This document shows positions 53,439 to 64,000 of a stretch of DNA of 64,000 bases, piece by piece. Made by a program: the position numbers and the translations under genes. Source of the DNA: Panaeolus papilionaceus (taxonomy: Eukaryota; Basidiomycota; Agaricomycetes; Agaricales); contig JADNRZ010000012.1 in NCBI GenBank assembly GCA_015501605.1, positions 124,001 through 188,000 of the forward strand, in the 5' to 3' direction. Position 1 is the first letter of the stretch, and every line of letters starts with the position of its first letter. The notes beneath the pieces were generated by a model. It made no database searches. It saw only the letters and a list, made by a program, of their open reading frames with translations, and had not been told where the DNA came from.

Positions 53439-55783
53439 TCAAGCTGTCTTCACGCCACCCCATGCAACCTTTTGACCACCCCTTCCCGGTTTGCGAGAAG
53501 GAGCAGGAGCCTCCGCAACGGGGACAGCATCGGCAGAATTCTTAGGGACAACTGGGAGGGGCATGCTCTTGATGTCGTCGAGAATCTTCTGCGCCCTCTC
53601 AGTGTTCTTGATAAACCAACCAGCATATCGTCTTCCAACGGTTGATTCAGCGATGTGGACCATGTTCTAGATAACAGTTATCAGTGAATGTTCAATCAGA
53701 GCTGGCATGGTGATGGAATAAAACTCACATCATCGATGACAAAGTTGAGATCGCTTGTGGTAATGGTCTGCCCATCCAAAAGGCTGTTACCCTCAGTTCC
53801 AGGCAAACGACTGATGCTGCGGCTGGATTGCTTGAGGACCATCATCTCTTGAACGAGCTCCTCCTCATCCTGATCGAGGAAGTTGGCAATCTTGGGAGCA
53901 CCAAGGCTGGTGTAGAGCTTCAAGAAGCTGCGAAGAGTGGGGACTGGGAGCTGGGCAGCGACGTCCGCAAGGAAGAGCTCAAGGTGACGTTGACTGGGGT
54001 CAGGCTGAGAGGCGGGAGGGTTAGATTCGTCATCAGCGTTGGCTAGGAGGCTGTTGGTAAATTCGGGGTCGTCATAGGGAGGGGGGTTGGCGGTGATGAA
54101 TTTGGGGCAGGCATATAGGAAGAGCTCTTCGAAGGCTGCGAGTGCTTCGGGGCTGTTGCGTATTAGAGACAAGGTTCATTCATTGAACAAGAAAACGTAC
54201 CCTCCACGGCTCATCTTGGTGTACTGTTCACCGTATCTCTCTTTGGCGATATTGGCGATGTTATCGTCCAGTCTACTTGGTGAAAGGGCGTGGCAGACAG
54301 CAAATAGAGCATACATTCTGTCAGCAGTTTTGTTGATCTTCGAATATGGTTTTAGAGAAAAATATATAGCTTCAACGAGTTAAATGCCTCACCTGGTCGT
54401 ATTGGTAACTCCTTGTGTGGTACTGCCTCATGCGCATGATGAAATTGAGGATAGTGACAAATGTCCGAATGGCATCTGGGTAGCGTCGGAGCATGATGTA
54501 GCAGAATCCAACGTAGTAGTAAGTGGCGACATGGCAGGCGGTAACACGCGTGAAGGGTGATTTTTGGGTAAGTTCAACGTTATCCATGATTTTCAGTGCG
54601 AGAGTGAAGTCTCCGAGGTGAACGTGTACTCGCAAAAGTCCGATGATGCTGAAATATCCGAGCATGCGATAGAGGGGTCGCTGGCCGTATTCACCAACAA
54701 TCTCACTGTTGAGACATGGTTGAGTAGGTCACAGGGACTGGGAGAAGGTGGAAACGTACGCGATTTCCTCTGGTGATTTACCCTCTCTCTGAGCAGTGAT
54801 GTACTCGTTGATCTTTGACTTTTGCATCAGAGAGTACAGCACGTTCAGGACACTGTAAGAACTCCAGACCTTGAAAACAACTTTAGTTTCAGGACGCTCG
54901 GTGCTGTGATAGCAAGGAACTCACGGGACCACCCTCTGCCAACATCATCAGCTCTTCCTGGTTTTTGGAGTTTGATTTTGATCTCCACGTGCAGAAGACT
55001 TGATATTGGTAGATGAACTCGTCGATGATATCCCAAAGCCATTGCTCGGGGAGTTCAAGTTGTACAGGCCCATCGGAGTCTGTTTAAGGTTGGATTAAAT
55101 TCCAGGTGGCACATACACAGAGGACATACTAAGGAGGTAGTTAAAAAGTTCGCAACTGTTTTCGTAAGAGTGGAATCGATCATCAATGTTGGGCTGGAGA
55201 CGTGAGTATACATGGCGGTAGTAGAGCTCGCGGTAGAGAATGAGGAAAATGGGATCTGTTAAGATTTTTCAGTGTGAATTATAGAATACGACAGCATAAT
55301 GCTCACCATCGTTCACAAGGGGTGCGATCAGTTCAGCTTCCGGCCATTCTGTCCTCGCGTAGAACTTTTCGGTGTACTTGTTCCACCCGCTCTCATACGC
55401 AACAGTAATTTCTGCAAGATTGTTGTCCAAGACGGCTTGATGGAAGTGAACGATGAACTAGATAATTTGGCCATGAATAAATCGTTCATCCAAGAATCCC
55501 TGATAGAACACACGCTTTTCACGACATCAGGAATCTGAGAAAAGGCAGCCTGCTGTGCCATGTGCTGCTGCATCGCAATAAGAGTAGACTCATCGATCTG
55601 GGGTTGAGGAATATGGGCTAGATAATACGATACGATTTCAATTAACTTGAACCATGATGATAGAAATTACGACGTACCATCGTCGTACACAGCTTGACCA
55701 TAGTTTCCAATAGCTATGGAGAGATCAACATCCTCCTCAAGATCCTCTTCTGTGTTCCATAATGCGAGTCGTTGTTGCGACAT
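53439..55783 (-). CDS. eif3l: Translation initiation factor eIF3 subunit L
   Basis: eIF3l is a PCI-domain subunit of the eIF3 complex. The start is [20 protein letters not shown]. Next come IPDVVKS and [24 protein letters not shown] sequence, read here as [19 protein letters not shown], then [59 protein letters not shown] and [40 protein letters not shown] precedes the PCI part ([20 protein letters not shown]). The gene ends with a Pro/Ala/Arg-rich tail, [13 protein letters not shown] (stop 53441-53439). Order and size (about 620 residues) fit eIF3l in full. About nine introns. Confidence 0.95.
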
Positions 55784-56559
55784 TTTTGATGAATTCGTGA
55801 GCTCGACGTCCTTGAAGAGATTGTTCAAGGAGAATTTTGAGCTCGCTCGGTAATTGCCGATCGTTCCTTGTCACCAACCCCCATCATGAACCACACCTGC
55901 ACTCATCCGCCATGGTCAGGTGAAGGCTGACTTATTGTGTTGTATATCGTTGAACTTTTTTTTAATTCGTACTTTTCTTCTCTTTTTCTTACCCCAGCTT
56001 TTATGCAAGTCTCGTTTGGCTGATCGCTATCGAAACGGTTTATGCCATTGCCATAGATCGCTATGGAAGGACTGAAAAATATTTGTGTTCTAGCACTTCC
56101 ATGCCTCCATGAAATTGAAGATGTAAACGATTCAGATCATCTTGAGTGGTCTTCTTATAATTTTCCACATCGTCCTTGTCCTCGTCGTTCTATATTCTGG
56201 GTACCGCTACAAAACTGTAAATTGAATATGTGAGTATGCGCGTTGGAGGCCACATAGCACTCTGTCGTACAGTAAATCGAGGCATGGTTCAAATAGCAAA
56301 GAGCGCCCATTGGGTAGGCGCAGAGTCCCGCAACAAAGAATCAGAATTACAGGCTGACAAGGGGGCTGCAAGCGCCCTGAAACGTTGTGATCAATAGCTG
56401 GAGTCGCACGGTTTTGGTGAAAAACGACCACGAAACTCCAGGTTCCCTCGCCGAGCTGCTTAAACGACTATACAAAACCGCTCAGAGAAGAGGATCAAAT
56501 AGATTATGAATTCTAAGAAATAGGCTTCTCAGTTCCAAGTTCCAAGCTTCAAGTTTTTC
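55784..56559. other. Intergenic upstream of eIF3l
   Basis: A T-rich run (55955-55990) and no supported coding frame; holds the eIF3l promoter and the 3' end of the next minus-strand gene. Confidence 0.4.
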
Positions 56560-58465
56560 CTACCGCCATCCTCGATCCCCATCTTCTTCCTCAAAACTGT
56601 AACGGCCATCCATGACAACTCTTTCAGCCAACTCGTCCCGAATCCCATATCGCTGCCGTTCATGTCTCCTAGCTTGTTGTAATTGCCGCACCGAATTCAG
56701 AACGCCCATCATTGGAAGGGTTTCGGGATCGCTGTCCATATAGACTGTTGAAACATAGGGAAATAATGTGTCAATCACCAATGCAAGGGAATCCCGTGAT
56801 TTCTCTGTTGCAGGCCAGTTTACCAATCGTGCTGTCAGGGTGCGCAATTGATGGGGAGTGCCGTCTGGTTACGCTGATGTGTCAATAGAACTGGTATTGA
56901 TATCGAGCGCAAGGTGGCGGAGATGTGGAAGTCGATGGGCAATGACATCTAAAGCAGAAGTGCCTAATGTCTGCTGGGAGGCGGTGTATAGTTCTAGCGT
57001 GCGCAGCTGTGGCCATGCGTCGACAATGTCCTTCAGAATGTCCATATCGAGAGATCGAAGGAGTGCAAATGGAAGAGATAGTTTGTTCAAGTCGAACTGG
57101 AGAAGCGCGTCCGCGAACTCCTGGAATGGAACCCCAGGGTATGAATTATTGAACTCCTCGAGTGAATCTTCCCACTCGAACTCTGAAAGACGAGATACCC
57201 TTGGAGTTATGGATATTTGTCGAATATTATCCGAGGAACATTTTTTGAGTAGGTGGAAAAGTCGATTCCAGGGGAATGTGTTTGTATGAGGAGATTCTGG
57301 GAGGATAAATCCAAGGGAGAAGCTTGTGAGAGAGGGGGTGGAGAAACAAGCAAGGAATTCAATGGCATCGTCAAAGTCACAGAAAAGTTTCAAGTTTTGT
57401 AGTTTTTGCAATGTCATCGGGGACATAGCGATTAGGCTATCGCTAAAGAAACGGGATTCTGAGCTGATTGAGAGACTTGTCAAAAGGTCATAATGGGCCA
57501 AGCTTTCAAAAACGTCCCATTCTATGATTCCTTCTCCATCCACGAAGTCCAGATCAAGGTCCGTGGGTGCTTCAATTGCTGTCAGGGAATTCAGCGTACC
57601 CTCTGTTGGAGAGCATGCTAGTTTTAATGACGTAAGTTCTGGCACTCCATTGTACACAAGCTGTTGAAGGAAAGTAGAAAAGAAGAGCGAACGTCGAAAC
57701 GCTCGGTTGCCTTCAGAACCTGTATCTGTGAGAGACAAATAACGAAGTCGGCTAGATGAGAACATCAAACTTAGGGCAGCCATATTTTCATCACCGTCGA
57801 GTAAGTGAAACTGGAGTGTGTGTAAATTTGGGAACAAGGGACTGCCTTCAAGTGCCCAGGTGATGATCGAAAAGACAGAGAGGTCAATGACTTTGGTTCC
57901 AGCATTGCCCTGAAGGGATAATAACGAGCGAACGCGAGTGCCATAGTTCTTCAACCTCTCCAGATCTGGTGTTCTGATTGGGCCATCAACTGCGAGTATG
58001 CAATCAGTACGTTGTCTAAAATAAATTATTTTCGCTTCTTACCCAAGTTTTGCCACCATCAGCACTTTCAAAGTTGGACACCAGACGCAGGACGGGGAAG
58101 ATAGAAAAAAGATGTCGCCATAGTATGGCCAGAGCTGGCTGTTGGAATGCCTTGCAAGTAAGAGCAAGTGCCAAAAGAGATTTATCGTGTCCTTCGACAA
58201 ATTCGAAGATCTCGTGAAGCAGTATATGGCTGTCGAGGACGATGCGAGTGGCGGGTAGCTCCTTCTCTTCCACGGTGGTATTGCGGTGGTCCTTTTTTTG
58301 GAGAGACTCCCTTAGTTTCTCAGATACATCCTCCAGGGCAATACGCCCCAGTTTCCAGGCCTTTTCAATGCGTCCCTGGTCTTCAATCGTGAGGGTTCGA
58401 AAGCCTTCTATGTTGGATGGGTCAGGAACCTGCTGTCGCAGGTCTCGCAACAGCTTCATCGTCAT
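56560..58465 (-). pseudogene. F-box/LRR-like gene with in-frame stop and doubtful splice join
   Basis: This is a relative of the intact F-box gene at 60587-62326. The N-terminus (MTMKLLRDLRQQVPDP) leads to an F-box (SHILLHEIFEFVEGHDKSL, then LALTCKAFQQPALAILWRHL). A 1.1 kb exon then begins near VDGPIRTPDLERLKNYG, with leucine-rich repeat-like sequence. Two problems are visible. First, a TAA at 56871-56869 interrupts the frame after INTSSIDTSA; the same frame continues downstream for over 100 codons, with sequence still matching the family (SVRQLQQARRHERQRYG). Second, the expected donor after GGKTW (near 58040) and the CAG acceptor near 57990 do not join in frame; an upstream donor in GATGGTGGC could rescue it. 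It may be a recent pseudogene or a gene with a shortened C-terminus. Confidence 0.7.
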
Positions 58466-59269
58466 GCAGCGCCAATGGCGCCATTGTCTAACGTGGTGGT
58501 TTATCAACAAAGTCTGTTTATAGCGACAATACTCGTGGTGCACGTACAGACACTGAGCACCAGGAAGGTTATGAACCTTGCCAAAACAGAGTTCACCTTT
58601 GGCGAGGGAAGATCCTGCCGCAACAGAACAAATTAGAAAGACATCAGAAAGAGTAGCAAGTGCAATTGGTACCAAAGCAAGGTTTGGGTCCTATAAAATT
58701 ATCCCAATAACGTATATTTTTCGTAAGTGAACAAATGGAAAGATGATTTCTCCGTTCTGCACTGACCTGTACAGTTGCCAGCTGCTGTCAGTGTGCTTGC
58801 ATACTCGAAAACCACGTGCTGGGTGTTGTTTGACATTCCAGGTATTCAAAAAATAAGACAATGTGATAAAAGTCAAACCAGAAATGGCGACTACATAGAC
58901 CATCAGCGTCAAAAGCAGTCAGTGCAATCGATCTGCAATCATTCCAGGTTTGTTTGGCTTTGCTTAGAATGAAAGTCTTTAACCCTGGCACAAGCTGACC
59001 TAAGTGGACTCCGAGTTTCTTGCTTGAACGCCAACACCAACTCAGTGGTTGAGATACGAAGTCTTATATCCTGTTATCTTCTGGACTTGAATCTTCCTTA
59101 CGTGAGTTTTGTTTGAACCTCTTATGAATTTGTCCTTATGGTACCTCACTCCGCAGTTTAATTCGTGCTTGGGAGTTACTACTAGCCCCAACCAGTCGCC
59201 ACAAACAACTTCGTCCTTGTACCATCTAACATTCTTGTCATATAATCGCATTTCTCGTCGCTATCGACC
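58466..59269. other. Divergent region between F-box gene and CUE-domain gene
   Basis: About 800 nt. An open stretch continues upstream of the F-box ATG to 58675, including a hydrophobic segment (LATLSDVFLICSVAAGSS), but has no family match. Otherwise this is promoter DNA. Confidence 0.4.
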
Positions 59270-60367
59270 ATGAGCGAAGTTGTTAATGTTCTGGTCGCAT
59301 TTGCGGTCATAGTCTTTATCTTTCGATGGGTGACGTCGGGTGAGCAACAAGTATCATTACTTAGATGTGGTTTTGCTGATCTTAATGCTCACTTCACATT
59401 ATTTTAATAACCTTTTGAACTCGCTTGAAATGATTGCTGCTGCCTAATGAACGAATTCCTTGCATATTGGAATTCGTTCTGACCAACTCATTTGACATTC
59501 GAAATTATCCTTGGTCGGAACGCGTCGGTGTCTCCCCTAATTTCGACTTTGCATGCGCTATGGTTATAATCAGGAAATGAATCATCTGGAGAGCGCTCTC
59601 CAAGCGATATCCTAGGATTTAGACCAAAGAACATCACACAAGAGATGGTATGTCATGTTCTGATCTCCTGTGCAGGAGACTGTGATCGTTGAACTGACCA
59701 TTACGCTACAGGTCACCACGATATCCAACATGTTCCCTGATGTACCTGTGTACGTGAATATGCGCCACACTCAGCGATAACAGATATTGACAGCTATTGT
59801 TCATCCTCCTCGCTTTCGATATTCCACCCCAAACAGCGACAACATTAGATATGACCTGTTACGAACAGGAAGTGTGGAGTTAACAACCAACAAAATTCTT
59901 GAACGTGGCTTCCTAGATGCAGTGCGTACATGGAGTCTTTTATTCAGACATAATTTCTAATTCATACCGTCATATCTGCAGCCGCCAACGCCTTATTTCA
60001 ATTTATACCCCCGTCAGCAAACGACAACAGCACCTAGACCCCCTGTCGCCGTCACAGGCAACGCAAACGTGGGTGCATCTTCATCGGCAACAAAGAAGCA
60101 TCAAGAAAGCCTCATCGCTCGTTACAAGCTTGAAGACCGGATTCAGCGCGGAGAGACGGTTGAAGAGGACAAAGTTGGAGGCAAGGCTGTCTGGGAAGAT
60201 AGCTCAGATAAGCGTGAGGCTAGCTTGAAGGAGAGGAAGGCACAGATGATTTTGGCTGCGAGACAGTACGTCACCCCAACATTTAGGAATGTCTACCTGC
60301 TGACTCCATTAATTGCAGACGATTCTTGGCACAGCAGAAGGAAGCTGAGGCAAAGAAGGCCTCATAG
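59270..60367 (+). CDS. cue1: ER CUE-domain protein (Cue1-like, ERAD)
   Basis: The N-terminus MSEVVNVLVAFAVIVFIF then RWVTS is a single membrane anchor. After an intron of about 230 nt comes GNESSGERSPSDILGFRPKN, then the CUE ubiquitin-binding domain VTTISNMFPDVPVDNIRYDL followed by RTGSVELTTNKILERGFLD. The MFP and LL-type positions of the domain are kept. A Pro-rich linker, a charged stretch (YKLEDRIQRGETVEEDK) and the end RFLAQQKEAEAKKAS follow (stop 60365-60367). This layout matches Cue1, which recruits the E2 Ubc7 to the ER membrane. The helical C-terminal part would be the E2-binding region. Intron joins (GT|C before GACAAC, CA|A before CGATTC) keep the frame. About 190 residues. Confidence 0.85.
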
Positions 60368-60586
60368 TCGCGTTGCTCCCAGTTGTCGTATACACTTTTA
60401 GTTATCTTGGTGCCTTATTGGCACTCGATGACATTTTCTGCACTGGAAATGCTGCATTGAGCGTTTTATAAGTATTACTTAGATAGGACCGCTTGCCGTA
60501 ACTGAAGTACGTAACTCATCATCCCGGTTCGAGAGTGAACAAAACTCGGCTTTCTTGGCATAGTGAGCTTTACACTCAACCAGAAC

Positions 60587-62326
60587 ATGACTGAGAGCCA
60601 CGACGCCAAAATCTGCCACAGGACCTCTTTGTGTAATGAGCGCCAATTATTTCCTGGGAAACAGCATGCCATGCATGCAGTCTTCAACAATGCGTATCTT
60701 CTCCACGAAATCTTTTTGTATTTGCCACTATCACCGCATACATCGACTCATCGGAAAAGACTCCTTCAAGTCGCTCTGACCTGTCAGAACTTCCTGAAGC
60801 CTGCTCTGCGGATTTTATGGGAGCACCTCAGCACTATCCTGCCACTATTCAAATTGCTATCCAATTTTAACTCTCGCGGCAGTGGGGCTGACGGTCAACC
60901 TAAAACTTGGGTTTGTCAATTTTTTTAATTAATACGCGCGGCTAATGAGCAAGCGTTTTAGTACTTGGATGGACCAATAATTCCCAGTGATATACAAAAA
61001 CTGGTACATTTTGGATCTTGCATTCGTTCGCTAGGATGCTTCCACAGGTTGGCCAAAGACGAATACCGCCTCGACGATAGGGTGTGCCTCATAATCGCCT
61101 GCGCGCTGTCTGGGCAGTCACTACTACCAAACCTGCAACGGTTTAACTCAAAATTGGGACCTAAGGGGGAAGATTCCTCTATTTTACATCTCATTTCCTC
61201 TCCTCGCTTAAATAGAGTCGAGTTCTTTGCCGAACCCAAGTTTTCCAAATTCGACGATGTGTCGATGTTTATTCAAAAATACGCCAACTCTATCCATTTG
61301 ACAACATTGGTTGTAGGCTTCCCAATCAACCCTCAAGCGGTCCAGACCATCCCATCCTTTAGCAATCTTATTCAAATTTCTTTATCCACGAAGTCATCCA
61401 CGGCCGTTCCCGTTAATGTCATTGAGCGCCTGTCGACGCTGGAACATATACACAATATCAGCCTTGATGTACAATCTTTCGACTGGACAGGACGTTCGAA
61501 CAAAATACTTCCTTTTGAAAATCTGGGAGTTCTCAACATTGCCTGTCCCATCGACGACCTTCTCATCCTTCTATCGTTCACAACGTTTCCGGTTCTCTGG
61601 GGCTTCACGTTCAGACTTGTCCTTCCTGAATCACCTCAATTACGAACCTATCCATGGGCGCATCTTTTTGACGCTATCAAACGATGCACAACTGGTGAAC
61701 TCGAAGGACTAACCCTCAGACTCGACGACACCTTTTTTGAGTCCCGCATCCGCAATGTCGAATTCAAGGAGTTATATCCAGGCATTTCATTCACGGATAT
61801 CGAAGCATCTCTTCTCCAACTCGACATCACGCGGTTAATATTAGATCTCCCCTTGTTTCGATCCTTAGACTCGGCATGCATTCGGAGATTGGCAGAAGCG
61901 TTGCCAGAGATGGAGTCCCTTGCGATTCATTGTATATCACAGGCAGACGACACTCCCGACTTCGTTGTACTGAAATATCTCTCGGAGAGCTCACCCTTTC
62001 TCAGAGAGCTTTGCCTGGATCTGGATGGCCGAGATATACCACCACCAAGAAGGATTCGCTCTGCCCATAGGCTTTCATCGTTGGACATCCACCTGGTGCA
62101 TTGGCAGGATTCAATCGAACGCCAGATGAAACTCATCTCATTCATCGACTCGATATTTCCTCATCCATACGAGGTGACATGTTCGATGGCAAACGGCCGG
62201 GGCGGGACGTCCCAGGTCCATCTGCAAGGTCTCATCGACATAATTCGCCAAGCCCGTCGACGCGAACGGAGGTACAACGACGCTGATAACACGGACTCGG
62301 ACTCAGAAGACGATCCTTTGGACTAG
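60587..62326 (+). CDS. F-box/LRR-like protein, intact copy
   Basis: This has the architecture common in mushroom genomes: an N-terminal F-box-like motif and a long leucine-rich C-terminal region, likely a substrate receptor of an SCF ubiquitin ligase. The F-box part is FNNAYLLHEIFLYLPLSPH, then LLQVALTCQNFLKPALRILW with EHLSTILPLFKLLSNF. A 51-nt intron (60911-60961) splits KTW from YLDGPIIPSDIQKLVHFGSC. Exon 2 is one open frame of 455 codons, with repeats of the type LEHIHNISLDV and LRELCLDLDG. The tail is acidic (DNTDSDSEDDPLD). The start is ATG 60587; an open extension to 60563 starts with TTG. Targets cannot be inferred. Confidence 0.85.
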
Positions 62327-62544
62327 CACATACTGGCATGGTTAAACACTTACTCCAAAGTATTGCATGTCTGAGATCCAATATGTAAATAGACTCGACC
62401 TGGGAGACAGGAATGTACCTTGAATGCGCTTACCCGTGTTGTACGATGCACGTTCAAGTGACACCCACAACAGGTACTTATTCCTTGACCTTGTCACAAC
62501 TGTCATTGCCTCGTAATCCAAACCCTCTGATAAAAACAACTCAA

Positions 62545-63690
62545 ATGCGCTCCAGTCCTACCCAGACAGTACAATCGGTACTCAATAACCCGTACCTTCT
62601 GTCTTAAATCTTTCAGCAGCTCGAATATCGTAAAGACCACTACAATGCTGCTATCACTTGTCGAACCTTTGGCGGCAGATCTCTTCACTTTTGCCTTTGT
62701 TCAAGCTACTATCCAATTTTAAACTGGAAAAGGATGAAGAAGAACGGGACGTCGGAGTAAGTAACTGCTTCATTGGAATCATGCCCAACTCGATGCGCAA
62801 AATGGTGTAGCGACGGAGCTATAGTTAAGACTGATTTGGGGAGACTCAAGCATTTCGCCGGCTTTGTCCATGCAATTATTCAAGTCGCTCAGCGTTCCAT
62901 CATGACACCAGGTGCTTGTTTATTGGTTGCCTGTTCTCTGATAAAGTTCTTCTTTCGAACCTGCAAACATTAAAATTTCAGATAACACCTATATATGGGG
63001 ATTTATCGGTTTTGCATCTCCTCTACAGCCCTCGTTTGCTCAAGGTCACCTTAACATTCTCTTCATTCGATTCGGCAAACCCCACTGCTTTCGTTGAGAG
63101 ATTAGCTCAGTCATGGTAGATAACGAGACTCAATATCAACGGTTCGGCCAGCCCTGCTATCTTTCGAACGGTGCACTCTTTCAAGGATTTAGGACTCCTC
63201 GAACTTTACTCGGAGCATTCACTCGTTCTCTTGGGAATAAAGTTTGCGGCGGGGTGCTTCCCAAAACTGTGGGTCTTCCATATGACTTGCTCTGTGGATG
63301 GCACGATTCAGAGAGCGACGCACAACCGCGTTCCGTTCTATTTGATCAATCAACTCTTCACTCTTCAGCACCTTCAGACCCTAGAGTTTCATCTCTGTTC
63401 GCAAGTTATTTGGAATACTACAGACTCCGAAATAGCTGGACTGGTTTTCCCCAGACTCGGAGCACTTGGCATATGCTGACAAAGGCCTGGCCTCTATTGG
63501 AGATTCTTGTCGTCTACGTCGCGACATCGCAAACATTACCCGTTTCAGTGCTGAAGATTTTGGCAGATTGACTCCCTCATTTAATCGAACTATGCCTTGA
63601 CCTTGATGCAACAAAGCTTCCACATCCACAAAGATTTCGGACAACTCACAGGCTTAACAACTTGTATCTTCATCTAGTCAACTAGCAGGA
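62545..63690 (+). pseudogene. Degenerate F-box/LRR copy
   Basis: A broken relative of the gene just upstream. It starts MRSSPTQTVQSVLNNPYLL, matching the F-box start, then meets a stop and frame shifts. Family blocks recur in different frames: DGAIVKTDLGRLKHFAGFV (like DGPIIPSDIQKLVHFGSC), GDLSVLHLLYSPRLLKVTL, WPLLEILVVYVATSQTLPV, and LCLDLDATKLPHPQRFRTTH (like LCLDLDGRDIPPPRRIRSAH). The order is kept and the total length is reduced, so this is a tandem duplicate that decayed by small indels and stops. Confidence 0.8.
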
Positions 63691-64000
63691 CACCGCGAAA
63701 CGCCAGAAAGGGCGGCCATTGTGATTGACGAACTCCGGGCGAGTTGCCTGTCGAAACATTATTAAACGTCTTACACGAAGATTCAAGACTATATAACCAT
63801 GCTTCAATAAGCTCGGAGACGGGAAAGGAAACATCTGGAAGCAGAGACTGATGGTGACGATTTCAATCGCCACAACGAGAGTACAGTAGTAGGGAGGAAT
63901 CTGACGCCTAATATGTTTAGAAAAATTACAAATTATGGTTCTTGCCTTTGGCTTTAATGAGTGTAAGTCGTCCATTGGTTCGTTTAGGGCAGGTTGCAAA
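63691..64000. other. Right edge, nothing supported
   Basis: An open minus-strand frame of 105 codons has no recognisable domain. I see no gene in the last 300 nt. Confidence 0.35.

Overview
The window is nuclear DNA of a filamentous mushroom-forming fungus (Basidiomycota, Agaricomycetes). Genes are split by many 50-60 nt GT-AG introns. The gene set is also typical: a Ppo-type fatty-acid dioxygenase, a secreted cellobiose dehydrogenase, GH18 chitinases with a C-terminal chitin-binding module, degenerate F-box/LRR families, and fungal core genes (Spg1, Mtr4, Spf1, eIF3l). No rRNA, CRISPR array, prokaryotic operon or intact transposon was seen. Genes run on both strands with 0.1-4 kb between them.

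Layout, left to right. 1-6.9 kb: 5' end of myosin II heavy chain (-), a Ppo dioxygenase (-), SNARE YKT6 (-). 6.9-11.8 kb: gene-poor, with a 60-bp foldback repeat, one uncharacterised three-exon gene (+), decayed-looking DNA, and a cupin_5/DUF985 gene (-). 12.5-22 kb: a small four-TM protein (+), site-2 protease (+), RPL38 (-), P5A ATPase Spf1 (+). 22.3-33 kb: cellobiose dehydrogenase (-), GTPase Spg1 (+), a GH18 class V chitinase (+). 33.7-39.7 kb: helicase Mtr4 (+) and catalase (-). A 4 kb gap follows. 43.8-50 kb: a GH18 class III chitinase (+) and two tandem secreted paralogues of unknown family (-). 50.6-55.8 kb: RPL23 (+), an RBM18-like RNA-binding protein (-), an intron-containing tRNA-Gly (+), eIF3l (-). 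56.5-63.7 kb: three F-box/LRR relatives, one intact and two broken, around an ER CUE-domain gene.

Functionally the window mixes housekeeping genes for translation, RNA decay and ER membrane quality control (S2P, Spf1, CUE1-like) with a secreted and oxidative set (cellobiose dehydrogenase, two chitinases, two unknown secreted proteins) plus catalase. This fits a saprotrophic or wood-decay lifestyle.

The most unusual signals are in gene structure. The class III chitinase is best explained with a one-nucleotide exon plus 8-nt and 12-nt exons. The Spf1 start codon appears to be split by an intron. RPL38 has a GC-AG intron directly after its ATG. The YKT6 prenylation tail sits alone in a 27-nt last exon. 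The Ppo enzyme keeps its dioxygenase active site but has lost the cysteine heme ligand of its P450 half. All exon joins were worked out by hand from splice signals and family knowledge; none has been tested with transcripts.
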